A DNA stretch of 56,361 bases from Candidatus Nitrosocaldus tengchongensis (GCA_013538675.1 JACAFJ010000005.1:1-56361), one strand, 5' to 3'; counted from the first letter of the stretch, positions 43,780 through 53,425 are shown. Notes: a model not told the origin generated them from the letters alone. Program-made: numbers and translations.

Positions 43780-44430
43780 ATGAGGTTGGATGCGATAGAT
43801 AAGAGCATACTTGCATCAATTTACATAAACGATGTCTGTAGGAGCGATCCTACTACTACTGTTGCTGTAAGGAATACGATGCAGGGCATTGAAGATCATA
43901 TTGATAGATACCTCCCTTCTAGCATCATAGCAGAGCATAGACAGAGGTTGGAGTCTCTAGGCATGATCAGGGATGGTATGCTTACAGAACTTGGGAGAAG
44001 TGCGATAAGGGTAGTGCTCACTGGAGGAGTATTCGATATAATACATCCAGGGCATATACATACGCTAAGGGCAGCAAAGAGCCTTGGCGATGTACTGGTA
44101 GTTGTTATAGCAAGGGACTCTACAGTTGAGAGGCTCAAGGGCAAGAAGCCATTGCATGATGAGGGTAAGAGGAGGGAACTTGTAGCATCTCTACGCTTCG
44201 TAGACCTAGCATTGATAGGGCATGAGAACGATATATTCAAGACTGTAGAACTTGTCAAGCCTGATGTAATTGCATTAGGTTATGATCAGGTACATGAGGA
44301 GCAGTTCATAAGCAAGGAGTGCCAGAGGAGAGGTTTGAACGCATATATAGTAAGGTTAACATCACCAATACCAGAGCTCAAGAGCTCTATGATAAAGGCA
44401 GAGTTGAGATCATCCATATACACAATATAG
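43780..44430 (+). CDS. Archaeal FAD synthetase-like nucleotidyltransferase with N-terminal winged helix
   Basis: A 216-residue protein. Residues about 72-210 form a cytidylyltransferase-like domain with the HxGH signature in GGVFDIIHPGHIHTL, then RDSTVERLKG, LIGHEND and KPDVIALGYDQ, matching archaeal FAD synthetase (RibL), which transfers AMP to FMN. The N-terminal 70 residues (LASIYIN... LESLGMIRDGMLTELG) look like a winged-helix segment, making it longer than the roughly 150-residue RibL. The start ATG is read directly after a TATA-like TTTTATTATC. Exact nucleotide and substrate are not proven. Confidence 0.8.
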   Translation: MRLDAIDKSILASIYINDVCRSDPTTTVAVRNTMQGIEDHIDRYLPSSIIAEHRQRLESLGMIRDGMLTELGRSAIRVVLTGGVFDIIHPGHIHTLRAAKSLGDVLVVVIARDSTVERLKGKKPLHDEGKRRELVASLRFVDLALIGHENDIFKTVELVKPDVIALGYDQVHEEQFISKECQRRGLNAYIVRLTSPIPELKSSMIKAELRSSIYTI

Positions 44431-44476
44431 CAGTAAGTATAGTATTAATTATATTAGATATGTAAGCAAGGAATGG

Positions 44477-44485
44477 TTTTTAATA
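44477..44485 (+). promoter_or_regulatory. TATA box of the meaB-mcmA operon
   Basis: TTTTTAATA centred 27 nt before the TTG start at 44508. This supports a leaderless TTG start for meaB. Confidence 0.55.
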
Positions 44486-44507
44486 CCTTACAGCACTAAC
44501 CCTATCA

Positions 44508-45443
44508 TTGGTTAGCATAGTTGATGCCCTGCTCAAGGGCGAGCGTTGGGCAGTGGCAAAGGCAATATCCATACTTGAGGATAATGGCATACAGGCTAGG
44601 GAGATAGTTGAGATGATATTCAAGCACTCTGGCAATGCAAGGGTTATAGGTGTTACAGGACCTGCAGGTGCAGGAAAGAGCACCCTCGTTGGTAGGTTGA
44701 TAGGAGCATATAGGGCTAGAGGGTTCAAGGTTGGTGTTCTAGCAGTAGATCCTAGCAGTAGTATCTCAGGAGGAGCAATACTAGGTGATAGGGTAAGGAT
44801 GCAGGAGCATGCACTAGATGAGGGCACATACATAAGGAGCATGGCATCTAGAGGTGCTAGTGGAGGAGTATCATTTGCATTAAGGGATGCCATAAGGGTT
44901 CTCGATGTTGCAGGGTTCAACAGGATAATAGTTGAGAGCGTTGGTGCTGGGCAGTTGGATGTGAAGATATCAAGCATAGCTGATGTTACCATAGTGGTGC
45001 TTAACCCACAGACGGGGGATAGCATACAGGCTATAAAGGCTGGGCTAACGGAGGTTGGCGATATCTACGTTGTTAACAAGGCAGATATCTCAGGTGCAAA
45101 TGCACTCTACAACGATATAAGATCACTAGTTGTTGATGGTAGGGATGAAGTGGTAGTGCTCAAGACTGTAGCATCAACTGGCAAGGGTGTGGATGAACTT
45201 GTTGATGCTGTAGAACAGTCATTAAGCAGGAAGCTTAGCAATGGTTATAAGGAGATGTTGAGGAAGAGGGTTGAGAGTGAGTTGATGGATATAATGCTTA
45301 GCATGCTATCCAAGGTGGTACAGGATAGGATGGAGAGGGAGAAGGAAGAAGAGGATAGCATAATAGAGAAGGTCTTGAGCAGGGAGATAGACCCTTACAA
45401 GGCTGCTGAGAGCATAGTTGCAAGGGTGGTGAGATATGAGTAG
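44508..45443 (+). CDS. meaB: Methylmalonyl-CoA mutase GTPase chaperone MeaB (ArgK family)
   Basis: GTPase that protects and reloads methylmalonyl-CoA mutase with its B12 cofactor. The 311-residue protein has Walker [15 protein letters not shown] (about residue 50), the SIMIBI-class [27 protein letters not shown] and guanine motif VNKAD. It starts at TTG 44508, 27 nt after a TATA box; no ATG precedes the conserved region. It overlaps the mutase gene by 8 bp, so the two are translationally coupled. Confidence 0.94.
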   Translation: MVSIVDALLKGERWAVAKAISILEDNGIQAREIVEMIFKHSGNARVIGVTGPAGAGKSTLVGRLIGAYRARGFKVGVLAVDPSSSISGGAILGDRVRMQEHALDEGTYIRSMASRGASGGVSFALRDAIRVLDVAGFNRIIVESVGAGQLDVKISSIADVTIVVLNPQTGDSIQAIKAGLTEVGDIYVVNKADISGANALYNDIRSLVVDGRDEVVVLKTVASTGKGVDELVDAVEQSLSRKLSNGYKEMLRKRVESELMDIMLSMLSKVVQDRMEREKEEEDSIIEKVLSREIDPYKAAESIVARVVRYE

Positions 45444-47103
45444 TAGTAGTGGTAAAGATGATGTTAGCAAAAGCAGCAGTAGTAGTAGAGCAGCAAAGGG
45501 CAGCAACACTGCTAATAACGAGAAGGTACTCTTCACAGACTCTGGCATAAAGGTGAAGAGGATATACACAAGTAGGGATGTTAGAAGGAAGGATGGGGAT
45601 AGGAGGGCTGAGGATGCTGGCAGGTACCCATTCACTCGAGGCATATACCCAGAGATGTATAGAGAGAGGATATGGACCATGCGCCAGTATACAGGCTTTG
45701 GGAGTGCAGAAGAAACAAACAAGAGGTTCAAGTTCCTGCTCGAGCATGGTCAGACTGGACTAAGCCTTGCATTCGATCTACCAACACAGACAGGCTATGA
45801 CTCGGATGACCCTAGGGCTGAGGGGGAGGTTGGGAGGGTTGGTGTAGCGATAAGCTGCATAGATGATATGATGAGATGCTTCGATAGCATCCCTCTTGAT
45901 AAGGTGAGCACATCCATGACGATAAACTCAACAGCAACAACCCTTCTAGCATTCTACATAGGGGTTGCTGAATCACAGCAAGTCCCAATAAACGTGCTTA
46001 GAGGTACGCTCCAGAACGATATACTCAAGGAGTACATTGCAAGGAACACATACATATACCCTCCAGAGCCATCCATGAGGCTCTTCGTTGATTCAATGGA
46101 GTTCTGTAGCAAGAACATGCCATCATGGTACCCTGTAAGCATCTCAGGCTACCATATAAGGGAGGCAGGGGCTAATGCTGTTCAAGAACTTGCATTCACA
46201 TTCTCAAATGCTATAGCATATGTTGATGCATGCTTGGAGAGAGGTTTGAAGATAGACGAGTTTGCCCCTAGGCTCTCATTCTTCTTCTGCTGCACCATGG
46301 ATATACTAGAGGAGGTAGCCAAGTTTAGGGCAGCAAGGAGGATATGGGCTACTATAATGAAGGAGAGGTACAATGCAAGGAATGAGAAGAGTATGCATCT
46401 ACGCTTCCATGTTCAGACTAGTGGTGAGTCTCTAACAGCACAGCAGCCAGATAACAACATAATCAGGGTTACCCTTCAAGCACTTGCAGCAGTGCTTGGA
46501 GGATGCCAATCACTGCATACAAACTCTAGAGATGAGGCACTCTCACTGCCAACTGAGGAGTCTGTTAGGATAGCGTTGAGGACGCAGCAGGTAATAGCGT
46601 ATGAGAGTGGTGTAGCAAGGGTTGTTGACCCTCTTGGAGGTTCATACTACATAGAGCATCTAACAGATGAGATAGAGGATAGGGTATGGAAGTATCTAAG
46701 GAGGATAGAGCGCATGGGAGGCTCCCTCAAGGCTATAGAGAAGGGCTACTTCCAGCAGGAGATAAGGGAGAATGCATACAGGATAAAGAAGGAGGTTGAT
46801 GAGGGCTCAAGGATAATAGTTGGTGTAAACAAGTTCGTTGATAAGGAGGCTGAGGTGCCTGAGGTGCTTAGGATAGACCCAGCATTGGAGAGGAAGCAGG
46901 TTGAGCGCCTTAAGGAGTTCAAGGCTAAGAGGGATATGGTTAAGGTTGAGCATATGATATCTAGCCTAGAGGAGGCTGCTGAGAAGGGTCATAACCTGAT
47001 GCCATACATAGTTGAGAGTGTAAAGGCACGTGTAACTCTAGGAGAGATAAGTAATGCATTAAGGAGGGTATTCGGTGTATACCAACCTAAGCTTGTGATC
47101 TAA
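45436..47103 (+). CDS. mcmA1: Methylmalonyl-CoA mutase, large (catalytic) subunit
   Basis: Catalytic subunit of B12-dependent methylmalonyl-CoA mutase, interconverting (R)-methylmalonyl-CoA and succinyl-CoA. The TIM-barrel motifs are all present: [58 protein letters not shown] and [10 protein letters not shown]. At 555 residues it lacks the C-terminal cobalamin domain, which must be a separate gene outside the window, as in other archaea. The first 30 residues are a Ser/Lys/Asn-rich extension not part of the fold. In thaumarchaea this is a step of the 3HP/4HB carbon fixation cycle. Confidence 0.95.
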   Translation: MSSSSGKDDVSKSSSSSRAAKGSNTANNEKVLFTDSGIKVKRIYTSRDVRRKDGDRRAEDAGRYPFTRGIYPEMYRERIWTMRQYTGFGSAEETNKRFKFLLEHGQTGLSLAFDLPTQTGYDSDDPRAEGEVGRVGVAISCIDDMMRCFDSIPLDKVSTSMTINSTATTLLAFYIGVAESQQVPINVLRGTLQNDILKEYIARNTYIYPPEPSMRLFVDSMEFCSKNMPSWYPVSISGYHIREAGANAVQELAFTFSNAIAYVDACLERGLKIDEFAPRLSFFFCCTMDILEEVAKFRAARRIWATIMKERYNARNEKSMHLRFHVQTSGESLTAQQPDNNIIRVTLQALAAVLGGCQSLHTNSRDEALSLPTEESVRIALRTQQVIAYESGVARVVDPLGGSYYIEHLTDEIEDRVWKYLRRIERMGGSLKAIEKGYFQQEIRENAYRIKKEVDEGSRIIVGVNKFVDKEAEVPEVLRIDPALERKQVERLKEFKAKRDMVKVEHMISSLEEAAEKGHNLMPYIVESVKARVTLGEISNALRRVFGVYQPKLVI

Positions 47104-47139
47104 ACAATTTTTATATAATTCTTCATCTCATTCCTTAGC

Positions 47140-47538
47140 ATGAGGATAGACCATGTTGCTATAGCAGTTAACAACGTTGAGGAAGCACTGAAGACATTTG
47201 AGAAGGTACTCAAGGTTGATAGGAAGCAGATAATGGTTGTGGAGCATGAGAAGGTGAAGTTAGCAATGCTTCAGTTGGAGGATACAAGGATAGAACTGAT
47301 GGAGCCTTTAACTGATGATAGCCCAATAAAGAAGTTCCTGCAGGAGAAGGGCGAAGGGATACACCATATCTCCATATGCACAGAGACGCTTGAGCAGGAT
47401 GTAGATAATGCAAATAGGAACGGTCTGAGGATAATAGGAGGTATAAGGCCTGGGAGTTATGGGAGGAAGATAACATTCGTACACCCAAAGTCATTACATG
47501 GTGTGCTCATGGAGCTCTGTGAGCCACACGCAGAGTAA
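47140..47538 (+). CDS. mce: Methylmalonyl-CoA epimerase
   Basis: Interconverts (S)- and (R)-methylmalonyl-CoA so that the mutase can act. The 132-residue vicinal-oxygen-chelate protein has metal ligands in IDHVAIAV, GIHHISI and the C-terminal GVLMELCEP glutamate. The length is typical. It follows mcmA by 36 bp on the same strand; a TTTTTATATAATT just after the mutase stop may be its own TATA box or the operon's terminator-like tract. Confidence 0.94.
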   Translation: MRIDHVAIAVNNVEEALKTFEKVLKVDRKQIMVVEHEKVKLAMLQLEDTRIELMEPLTDDSPIKKFLQEKGEGIHHISICTETLEQDVDNANRNGLRIIGGIRPGSYGRKITFVHPKSLHGVLMELCEPHAE

Positions 47539-47595
47539 GTATGTAGGTAGCAAGCAAACACAAACAAGCACAAACAAGGCAGGTAGGCTAACCAT

Positions 47596-48222
47596 CTATG
47601 GGAGTTCTACTATCCTTATATTTCTTGCAATGTTTATGACACGGGTACCTGCTAGAGTACCTTCCTTACCTCCCTGCTCATGTATATGCCCACAGAACTG
47701 TGCCAATGGCTTCTCCTGAATAACATAACCTGCTATAGCATTTGAGCCTACATGCATCCCCTGCTTTGGTTCATCGACAACACCATATGGTGGGCAGTGT
47801 GTTAGGAGCACTAGCCTCCCATCCTTGTTTATACCCTTCAACTTGCTCAACAACTCATCGAACTGATCCTCTCTAAGCTCGTAGGGGGTTGAGAATGGGC
47901 TTACATTGCCTCCTCCACACCCAGCAAATACATAACCTTTAACCTCTATGTACTTGCCATGGAGATCTGTCCAGTTGAGTTCCTTGCATGCCATACGCAT
48001 ATCATTAGGCATCTCAAAGTTCCCTGGTACCACAAGCGTCCTTATCCCTAGATCTCCTATCATCCTTGCTGCATCTATCGTGTTACCATGTGCTGGGGTT
48101 ATATCACCACAGCATACAGCAACATCTATGCTTGCTCTAGATGCACTTACATTATCCTTGAGTCTTGCTATCAATACTCTATCTCCATGGATATCTGAGA
48201 AGGCAAGTATTCTAATACCCAT
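47596..48222 (-). CDS. Metallophosphoesterase (calcineurin-like)
   Basis: A 208-residue two-metal phosphoesterase. The ligand motifs appear in order: FSDIHGD, CCGDITPAHGN (GD), PGNFE (GN[HE] variant with E), LLTHCPPYG and CGHIHEQGG. A glycine-rich FAGCGGGN loop lies between. Substrate unknown; the family includes phosphodiesterases and nucleotidases. It is convergent with mce and divergent from the CDGSH gene. Confidence 0.88.
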   Translation of the reverse strand: MGIRILAFSDIHGDRVLIARLKDNVSASRASIDVAVCCGDITPAHGNTIDAARMIGDLGIRTLVVPGNFEMPNDMRMACKELNWTDLHGKYIEVKGYVFAGCGGGNVSPFSTPYELREDQFDELLSKLKGINKDGRLVLLTHCPPYGVVDEPKQGMHVGSNAIAGYVIQEKPLAQFCGHIHEQGGKEGTLAGTRVINIARNIRIVELP

Positions 48223-48264
48223 GCATGCGTTAATCCTCTAGCTGTTGATAAACCTTTTTCAAAG

Positions 48265-48274
48265 TATAAATATA
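48265..48274 (+). promoter_or_regulatory. TATA box of the CDGSH protein gene
   Basis: TATAAATATA centred 25 nt before the ATG at 48294, consistent with a leaderless mRNA. Confidence 0.55.
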
Positions 48275-48293
48275 CTATGGTGTAACAGGTAGC

Positions 48294-48467
48294 ATGGTGA
48301 AGATAAGGATATACGCTGTAGAGAATGGACCATATGTTGTTGAGTTGGATGGCAAGACACACTCTGCACTATGCAGATGTGGTGCATCAAACAATAAACC
48401 GTACTGTGATGGCTCACATAGGAGGGTTGGGTTCAAGGCTGGTGCCTCTAACATAGTGGAGGCATAG
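48294..48467 (+). CDS. Small CDGSH-type iron-sulfur protein
   Basis: A 57-residue protein with the CDGSH [2Fe-2S] signature: C27-R-C29-G-A-S-x-x-K-P-Y-C38-D-G-S-H42, i.e. three Cys and one His ligand. It is a minimal single-domain form. Members transfer clusters or electrons; the specific role is unknown. The start is supported by a TATA box 25 nt upstream. It ends before the L31e gene on the opposite strand, with about 98 bp of AT-rich sequence between. Confidence 0.88.
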   Translation: MVKIRIYAVENGPYVVELDGKTHSALCRCGASNNKPYCDGSHRRVGFKAGASNIVEA

Positions 48468-48565
48468 CATAATATTTTTTATATAGAATTGATTTACAAC
48501 ATATTGCTTCTTACAGGAAGTAGGTTCTTCTCATACACGATGTAGAATTCACATACAATCTTACC

Positions 48566-48937
48566 TTAACCTTCTGACTTTGCATCTGTTGTAGTGCTAC
48601 CTTCCTCCTCCTTCTTCTTCTCACCTGTCTTCTTCTCTTCCTCCTCCTCTTCTCCCTTCCTGCTCACCTCTTCCTGCTTATATGGTTTGACTGTTATTAT
48701 GCCTGATGCATCCTTGCTTATAAGGACCCTGACCCTCCTTGGTGGGCTCCTTATGCCTCTAGCCCATACGAGTTCATTCAACTCCTCATCTATGATCACC
48801 TCTTCACTCTTCATATGCCTCATGGCAAACTCCCTTATCATGTTTATAGCCCTCTTGCTCCTCCTGTTATCTGGGGCAAGTACAACCCTACCAAGGTTTA
48901 TCGTGTAGACCCTCTCCTCAACCCCCTCACTACTCAT
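48566..48937 (-). CDS. rpl31e: Large ribosomal subunit protein eL31 (L31e)
   Basis: Archaeal/eukaryotic ribosomal protein. The fold-defining stretch VYTINLGRVVLAPDNRRSKR and VWARGIRSPPRRVRVLISKD covers residues 10-80; the length of this part is normal. The last 40 residues are a low-complexity Glu/Lys/Thr tail (EEEEEEKKTGEKKKEEE), longer than usual. It lies 18 bp after L39e in a two-gene operon. Confidence 0.94.
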   Translation of the reverse strand: MSSEGVEERVYTINLGRVVLAPDNRRSKRAINMIREFAMRHMKSEEVIIDEELNELVWARGIRSPPRRVRVLISKDASGIITVKPYKQEEVSRKGEEEEEEKKTGEKKKEEEGSTTTDAKSEG

Positions 48938-48955
48938 CCCATCATCTCACCTACC

Positions 48956-49114
48956 CTAACCAACATCAACACTACTCCTCCTCCAGTGCCTCTGCTGGGG
49001 ATTCCTCCTAACCCTCCTGTTTGTCTTGAGTATCACCCAGAGTGGTACAGGGGAGTTCTGTTTGGTCTTCTTCATTAGCCTATTCTTCCTAGGCTTTGTC
49101 TCTCTTGAACCCAT
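48956..49114 (-). CDS. rpl39e: Large ribosomal subunit protein eL39 (L39e)
   Basis: A 52-residue, very basic protein starting MGSRETKPRKNRLMKKTKQN and containing the hallmark PLWVILKTNRRVRRNPQQRHWRR (residues 24-46, given here in part as VPLWVILKT and RHWRR). It lines the exit tunnel of the ribosome. The length matches the family (about 51). L39e then L31e is the usual archaeal order. Confidence 0.95.
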   Translation of the reverse strand: MGSRETKPRKNRLMKKTKQNSPVPLWVILKTNRRVRRNPQQRHWRRSSVDVG

Positions 49115-49171
49115 GCCTATCTCTCTAACATGTGAATGATGGGTTTTTTAAATTATTCTATTCGTTCTATC

Positions 49172-50209
49172 CTAATGCTTGGATGATCTGTCCATAGCTT
49201 TAATATATGCAACAACAGCAGACAGGTTAACTGCACCCAACCTTGCAAGTACCTTAACTGAACCCATCCTAATCGTTGGTTCTAGTCTTGAATCGCATGC
49301 AATCTGTGCTAGGATAACTCTGAGCATATCCTTGCCATCTGCATCTGAGTGTTTATACATACACTCAACATCATAGCCAGCAGCATCACTCCTTCTTATC
49401 ATATCTAGCACTTTATCCCTAAGCATGTACTTTGCTTCAGCATAACCCTTGCTGTATCTATGCAGGAGCATCTGGAATGGATCGTCCTCAATACTCCATG
49501 CATGATAGTTACCATTACAATCTATGAGCGATGCGAATGGATCAACTTGTATAATACAACTCATCTGCTCTGGCACTGGTGTTGGATACCTTATGCCATT
49601 GAGTATAACATCTGGCATGAAGTGCGTATGTGCACCCTCAACGCTTCCTATCCTTTGCTTTACCACTATGGATGCCTTCTTGGTCGTGAATAACCTGTAT
49701 GGCGATACCCTAACTATCCTCTCTAGTATAGAATGCTCGTTCAGGATGTTCTTGCCTTCCATCCCCTTTAACATGCTATTGAGAGCATCATCCTTCACTA
49801 TTATGTATACATCAAGGGTATCATCCCCAATACCCATATCCCAGATGGAGTAGCCATCATCATCATACTCACCTATGTAGGTGAGTACTCTTCTAGAGTT
49901 CATCTTAGCCTCATCCCTGTGCATGCATAGATAGATGCACTGTGTCCATGGTGTGCATCTATAATCAGCGTTCTCAGCAACTATAGCATAGATATTACTA
50001 CTATCACCAATATCAAGACTCATGGCACCATGCTTGTTATCTGCACTCATCCTATCCATGCCTATCCTTACATTGCTCATGCTGGAGCCCAGTGAGAACT
50101 CAGCAACAGCACCATCCCTTACTATTGCCCATGGCACATCACTCCTCCTTATAGCACTCCTCAGTACATCCCTTATGTGCCCATCCAGTATTACAGGAAG
50201 AGCATTCAT
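49172..50209 (-). CDS. Hypothetical protein
   Basis: A 345-residue soluble protein that I do not recognise. The N-terminal part is beta-rich with several Cys (YRCTPWTQCIYLCMH), the middle has a His/Pro-rich stretch (VEGAHTHFMPDVILNGIRYPTPVPEQ), and the C-terminal 100 residues are helical (YSKGYAEAKYMLRDKVLDMIRR). No signal peptide or membrane segment. The ATG at 50209 is preceded by GGTGATGATGG. The first 25 residues (VILDGHIRDVLRSAIRR) look like an amphipathic helix. It lies upstream of the L39e gene but 57 bp apart. Confidence 0.6.
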   Translation of the reverse strand: MNALPVILDGHIRDVLRSAIRRSDVPWAIVRDGAVAEFSLGSSMSNVRIGMDRMSADNKHGAMSLDIGDSSNIYAIVAENADYRCTPWTQCIYLCMHRDEAKMNSRRVLTYIGEYDDDGYSIWDMGIGDDTLDVYIIVKDDALNSMLKGMEGKNILNEHSILERIVRVSPYRLFTTKKASIVVKQRIGSVEGAHTHFMPDVILNGIRYPTPVPEQMSCIIQVDPFASLIDCNGNYHAWSIEDDPFQMLLHRYSKGYAEAKYMLRDKVLDMIRRSDAAGYDVECMYKHSDADGKDMLRVILAQIACDSRLEPTIRMGSVKVLARLGAVNLSAVVAYIKAMDRSSKH

Positions 50210-50279
50210 ACCATCATCACCATCATCCTATCCTTACTTATAGGTAGATTTATTATCATTATTATATGATCAAGTAGGA

Positions 50280-50882
50280 TCAATGCAATGGAATAGCATC
50301 CTCAAGTATATCCCTCAACTGCTTGAGTATCCTTGCAGTTGCACCCCATATTATATGCCCCTTGTATGTGAACTTGTAAGCCTCTCTATATCCATGCTCC
50401 TCATCTCTGCTCATATTGCTCAACAACCCAACCAATGGTGCATCTATGATGTAATCAACCTCCTTCTCATCTATCTTGATACTGCTTATGCTATCTAGAA
50501 CTGCTACGAATGGCTTTACCGTGAAGTTGGATGAGAATGTATCAACCTCCTCTAGGGAGCCTAGTATAGAGTCCTTGCTTAGATCAACGCCTATCTCCTC
50601 TCTTGCTTCCCTTAGTGCTGTATCCAATAGGCTACCATCGTCCTCAGGCTTGAAGGTGCCACCAGGCAGGGATATCTGTCCAGCATGGTTCCTAAGCCTC
50701 CCACTCCTCTTGCATAGGAGTATCTTTGCATAGCCATCTGTATAGTGTATTATAAGGAGCACAGCAGCTGGTATCCTCTTGCTATCATCATACCTAGCAG
50801 TGTTATCATTGATACTGGCATATCCTGCAAGTCTAGACTTGAGTACTCTTGTTAAAGCAATCCTATCAATATCGATCTGCAT
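50280..50882 (-). CDS. NUDIX hydrolase, CoA pyrophosphatase type
   Basis: A 200-residue NUDIX enzyme. LLCKRSGRLRNHAGQISLPGG is the signature of the CoA pyrophosphatase (NudL/UPF0035) group, shown here in parts as KRSGRLRNHAGQ and SLPGG, followed by the catalytic TALREAREEIGV. Likely splits CoA or related dinucleotides. The ATG at 50882 (MQIDIDR) directly follows the stop of the VWA gene at 50888, so I reject a longer start inside that gene. It is the last gene of the moxR-VWA-NUDIX run. Confidence 0.88.
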   Translation of the reverse strand: MQIDIDRIALTRVLKSRLAGYASINDNTARYDDSKRIPAAVLLIIHYTDGYAKILLCKRSGRLRNHAGQISLPGGTFKPEDDGSLLDTALREAREEIGVDLSKDSILGSLEEVDTFSSNFTVKPFVAVLDSISSIKIDEKEVDYIIDAPLVGLLSNMSRDEEHGYREAYKFTYKGHIIWGATARILKQLRDILEDAIPLH

Positions 50883-50887
50883 ATGTA

Positions 50888-52435
50888 TCAACTTGCAAGT
50901 AGTGCTAGTACCTTCTTTGGTATCTCGTTGAGCCTGCTGACTGCTACACATCTATCGTAGCCTAGATCCTTAAGGTTCTGCGCTATGCTAAGTGCCCTTG
51001 CTGTGTTGTTGCTTATCCCGAATGAGACCATATCTATACCCATGCCCTTGAACCTCTTTATTGCTTCCCTTGTTGCTGCAGGATCGTTTGGCTCACCATC
51101 TGAGAATGTCATGAATATATCTGGTTTGAATGCCCTGGCTAATGGCTCAACCTTCTCATACACCTCAGCAAGAGGTGTACCTCCACTGGCCTTTATAGCC
51201 TGCATCCTCCTCTCGCATGACTTACTCCAGTGCTCTCCCTCTCCCTTTATAACCCAGCACCTAGCCTTTCCCTTTGTAGTATTGAATGCTAATGCTATGA
51301 AGTTTACCCCAAGGTAATCAAGAACCTTGCATAGTGCAGTGAAGACTCTCTTGTACTCCTGCTCATCACTAGAGATGCTACTAGAATGGTCAAGGAGGAG
51401 CATGAGTTTGCCCTTGATCTTCATATCCTGCTCACTTATGAATGGTCTATTAGCATGAGTTGTGAGCATCTCAGTATCAAGTTCATCCCCAGCACTTGCA
51501 TAGAGTTCAACCATGCCCCTCTTCCAGTCTCTGAGCATCCTCTTAAGCCTATTCACAAGATCTGGATCGTACTGTGCATACTCATCAACCAACTCTGGCA
51601 CATCCAATGCTTTAGCCATGCTAACCTCTTCCCTCTTACCTGCTATAGCACTCATCCTCTTCACCATCTCATACTCCCTCCTAACTTCTCTTCCATCCAT
51701 TATGCTCCTAACCCTCTTCTCAAGTTCACCATCGCTCTCCTCCTTGAGCCTAAGCAGTCTCCTAAGTGCAAGGTAAACCTCCTCATCCTTCAACTTTATA
51801 CCTATCCTTACCCTAGAGAATGGTACTGGTATTGTTATCAATGGGTTTGCACCTAGAGCATCAAGGACCTTTGGTACCTGCTTCTCAACCCATTCAGTGC
51901 CATAGTTGCTCTTTATAGCATCATCTACTACCTTGTTTGCTATGTTAACTGCATTCTCAACCTTGACTATATCGAAGCCATCCAGATCTCCCTTTATGTA
52001 GCCTGTAAGGAAGTACTGGGAGAATGCTATAACCCTCCTGTGTATACCGTAGAGTGAGTTAACAAGAGGCTTATCCTGCCATGATACCGCCTCATCGTAT
52101 AGCAGTTCATCCAGCATACCAGGCCACTCTCTCAAGCCTAGCATGGTAACCCTCTTCTGCTCTAAAGCGTTGAGAACATGCCCAAAGGCTATATCATCTG
52201 AGAGGTACTTGCTTGAGTGCTTGAACCTCATAGCAAGAACCCAGCATGCTACCCTCCACTGCCTATACCTTGAGAACTCATCCCCAGCAAACACATCTAT
52301 GCTGGGTATTGTTATTGCATTCTTCTCATAATTTATTCTTTGTACTCTAGCAATGCGTAGGATAGCATCCTTGCCAGACCATGCACGTATCAGGAACGTT
52401 CCTATATCCAGAAGGGTATCATCCTTAAGTACCAT
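50888..52435 (-). CDS. VWA domain protein (CoxE-like), partner of MoxR ATPase
   Basis: A 515-residue protein. The N-terminal 300 residues are helical and charged; the C-terminal 190 are a von Willebrand A domain with the MIDAS motif DHSSSIS, threonine in GGTPLAEVYE and DxxD-like FSDGEPNDP, all needed to bind a metal. VWA proteins paired with MoxR ATPases act in metal insertion, complex assembly or membrane stress; the client is unknown here. It starts 77 bp after moxR and ends 5 bp before the NUDIX gene. Confidence 0.87.
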   Translation of the reverse strand: MVLKDDTLLDIGTFLIRAWSGKDAILRIARVQRINYEKNAITIPSIDVFAGDEFSRYRQWRVACWVLAMRFKHSSKYLSDDIAFGHVLNALEQKRVTMLGLREWPGMLDELLYDEAVSWQDKPLVNSLYGIHRRVIAFSQYFLTGYIKGDLDGFDIVKVENAVNIANKVVDDAIKSNYGTEWVEKQVPKVLDALGANPLITIPVPFSRVRIGIKLKDEEVYLALRRLLRLKEESDGELEKRVRSIMDGREVRREYEMVKRMSAIAGKREEVSMAKALDVPELVDEYAQYDPDLVNRLKRMLRDWKRGMVELYASAGDELDTEMLTTHANRPFISEQDMKIKGKLMLLLDHSSSISSDEQEYKRVFTALCKVLDYLGVNFIALAFNTTKGKARCWVIKGEGEHWSKSCERRMQAIKASGGTPLAEVYEKVEPLARAFKPDIFMTFSDGEPNDPAATREAIKRFKGMGIDMVSFGISNNTARALSIAQNLKDLGYDRCVAVSRLNEIPKKVLALLAS

Positions 52436-52512
52436 ATACCATCTATCTCATAGTATGATGATAGATAATAATAACTATTACATCGAAAGGGTTCATTCAC
52501 AATGCTACATAA

Positions 52513-53316
52513 TTAGAAGAGTGATGTTATCAGGTCCATGACCTTCCTGTACTCAGTCTCTCCCCATTGCTCATACACATTCGCAAATACAGCCTCTGCT
52601 GCAAGTTTAGGGGTAACCCCTTGCTTTATGAGCTTTGCAAATGCTATGCTCTCCCTTATGCTAGGGCTATAGTAGAGTTCCTCAACGGACGCAGCCTCCC
52701 TTAGCGTATTTGCAAGCTTTATTGCCCTCCTTACAATCTCCTCATCCTTGTTGCTCAACTGTACATGCGCACCTATTATCTTCATCTCAGTCTCTGCTGG
52801 AGGGTACTCCATCCTTATCCTAACAGGGAACCTGCTAAGGAGTTGTGGAGGCAACTCTTTAGTGCCCATGTGTGAGAGCGGGTTTATTGTTGCTATTACA
52901 AACCAGTCATCCCTAGCCTTGATTATCTGCCCTCCAGCCTCCTTCAGCACTATCTGCCTCCTATCATCAAGAGCCTCATCAAGCCTCAGCAGTACATCAG
53001 CCTCAGCAGCATTCAACTCATCTAGGTAGAGGATAGAACCATTCTTCATAGACTTGATAAGCAGACCCTCAACGAACTCAACATTACCATTGTGTATTGT
53101 TTGCATACCTATGAGGTGGCTCTCCCTAGTACGTAGAGAGAAGTTTATTGTATACAGTTCCTTGTTACGCATATGTGCAAACTTCCTTACTAGAGTGGTC
53201 TTCCCAGTACCCTTTGCTCCTATTATTAGTACGAATATGCCAGCATCGTAGGCCTTATTCAGTATCTCTAGAGAGTTATTCCAGTCTATATAGACTGGCT
53301 CAACCTGGCTAAGCAT
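52513..53316 (-). CDS. MoxR-type AAA+ ATPase
   Basis: A 267-residue AAA+ ATPase with Walker A GAKGTGKT (residues 33-40), Walker B ILYLDELNAAE, sensor 1 VIATINPL and the arginine region QLLSRFPVRI. It lacks other domains. Works as a chaperone with the adjacent VWA protein. TTTATATTAATTGG about 30 nt before the ATG at 53316 is a likely TATA box, so it heads the operon. Confidence 0.9.
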   Translation of the reverse strand: MLSQVEPVYIDWNNSLEILNKAYDAGIFVLIIGAKGTGKTTLVRKFAHMRNKELYTINFSLRTRESHLIGMQTIHNGNVEFVEGLLIKSMKNGSILYLDELNAAEADVLLRLDEALDDRRQIVLKEAGGQIIKARDDWFVIATINPLSHMGTKELPPQLLSRFPVRIRMEYPPAETEMKIIGAHVQLSNKDEEIVRRAIKLANTLREAASVEELYYSPSIRESIAFAKLIKQGVTPKLAAEAVFANVYEQWGETEYRKVMDLITSLF

Positions 53317-53425
53317 ACAGACTCTGATAGCATACCAATTAATATAAAGTTTGCCTAGTGCTAGCCATCATCGTATTAATTATGAGTTAATGGATAGTTG
53401 TTATATTACTGCTAGATAAAGCATG

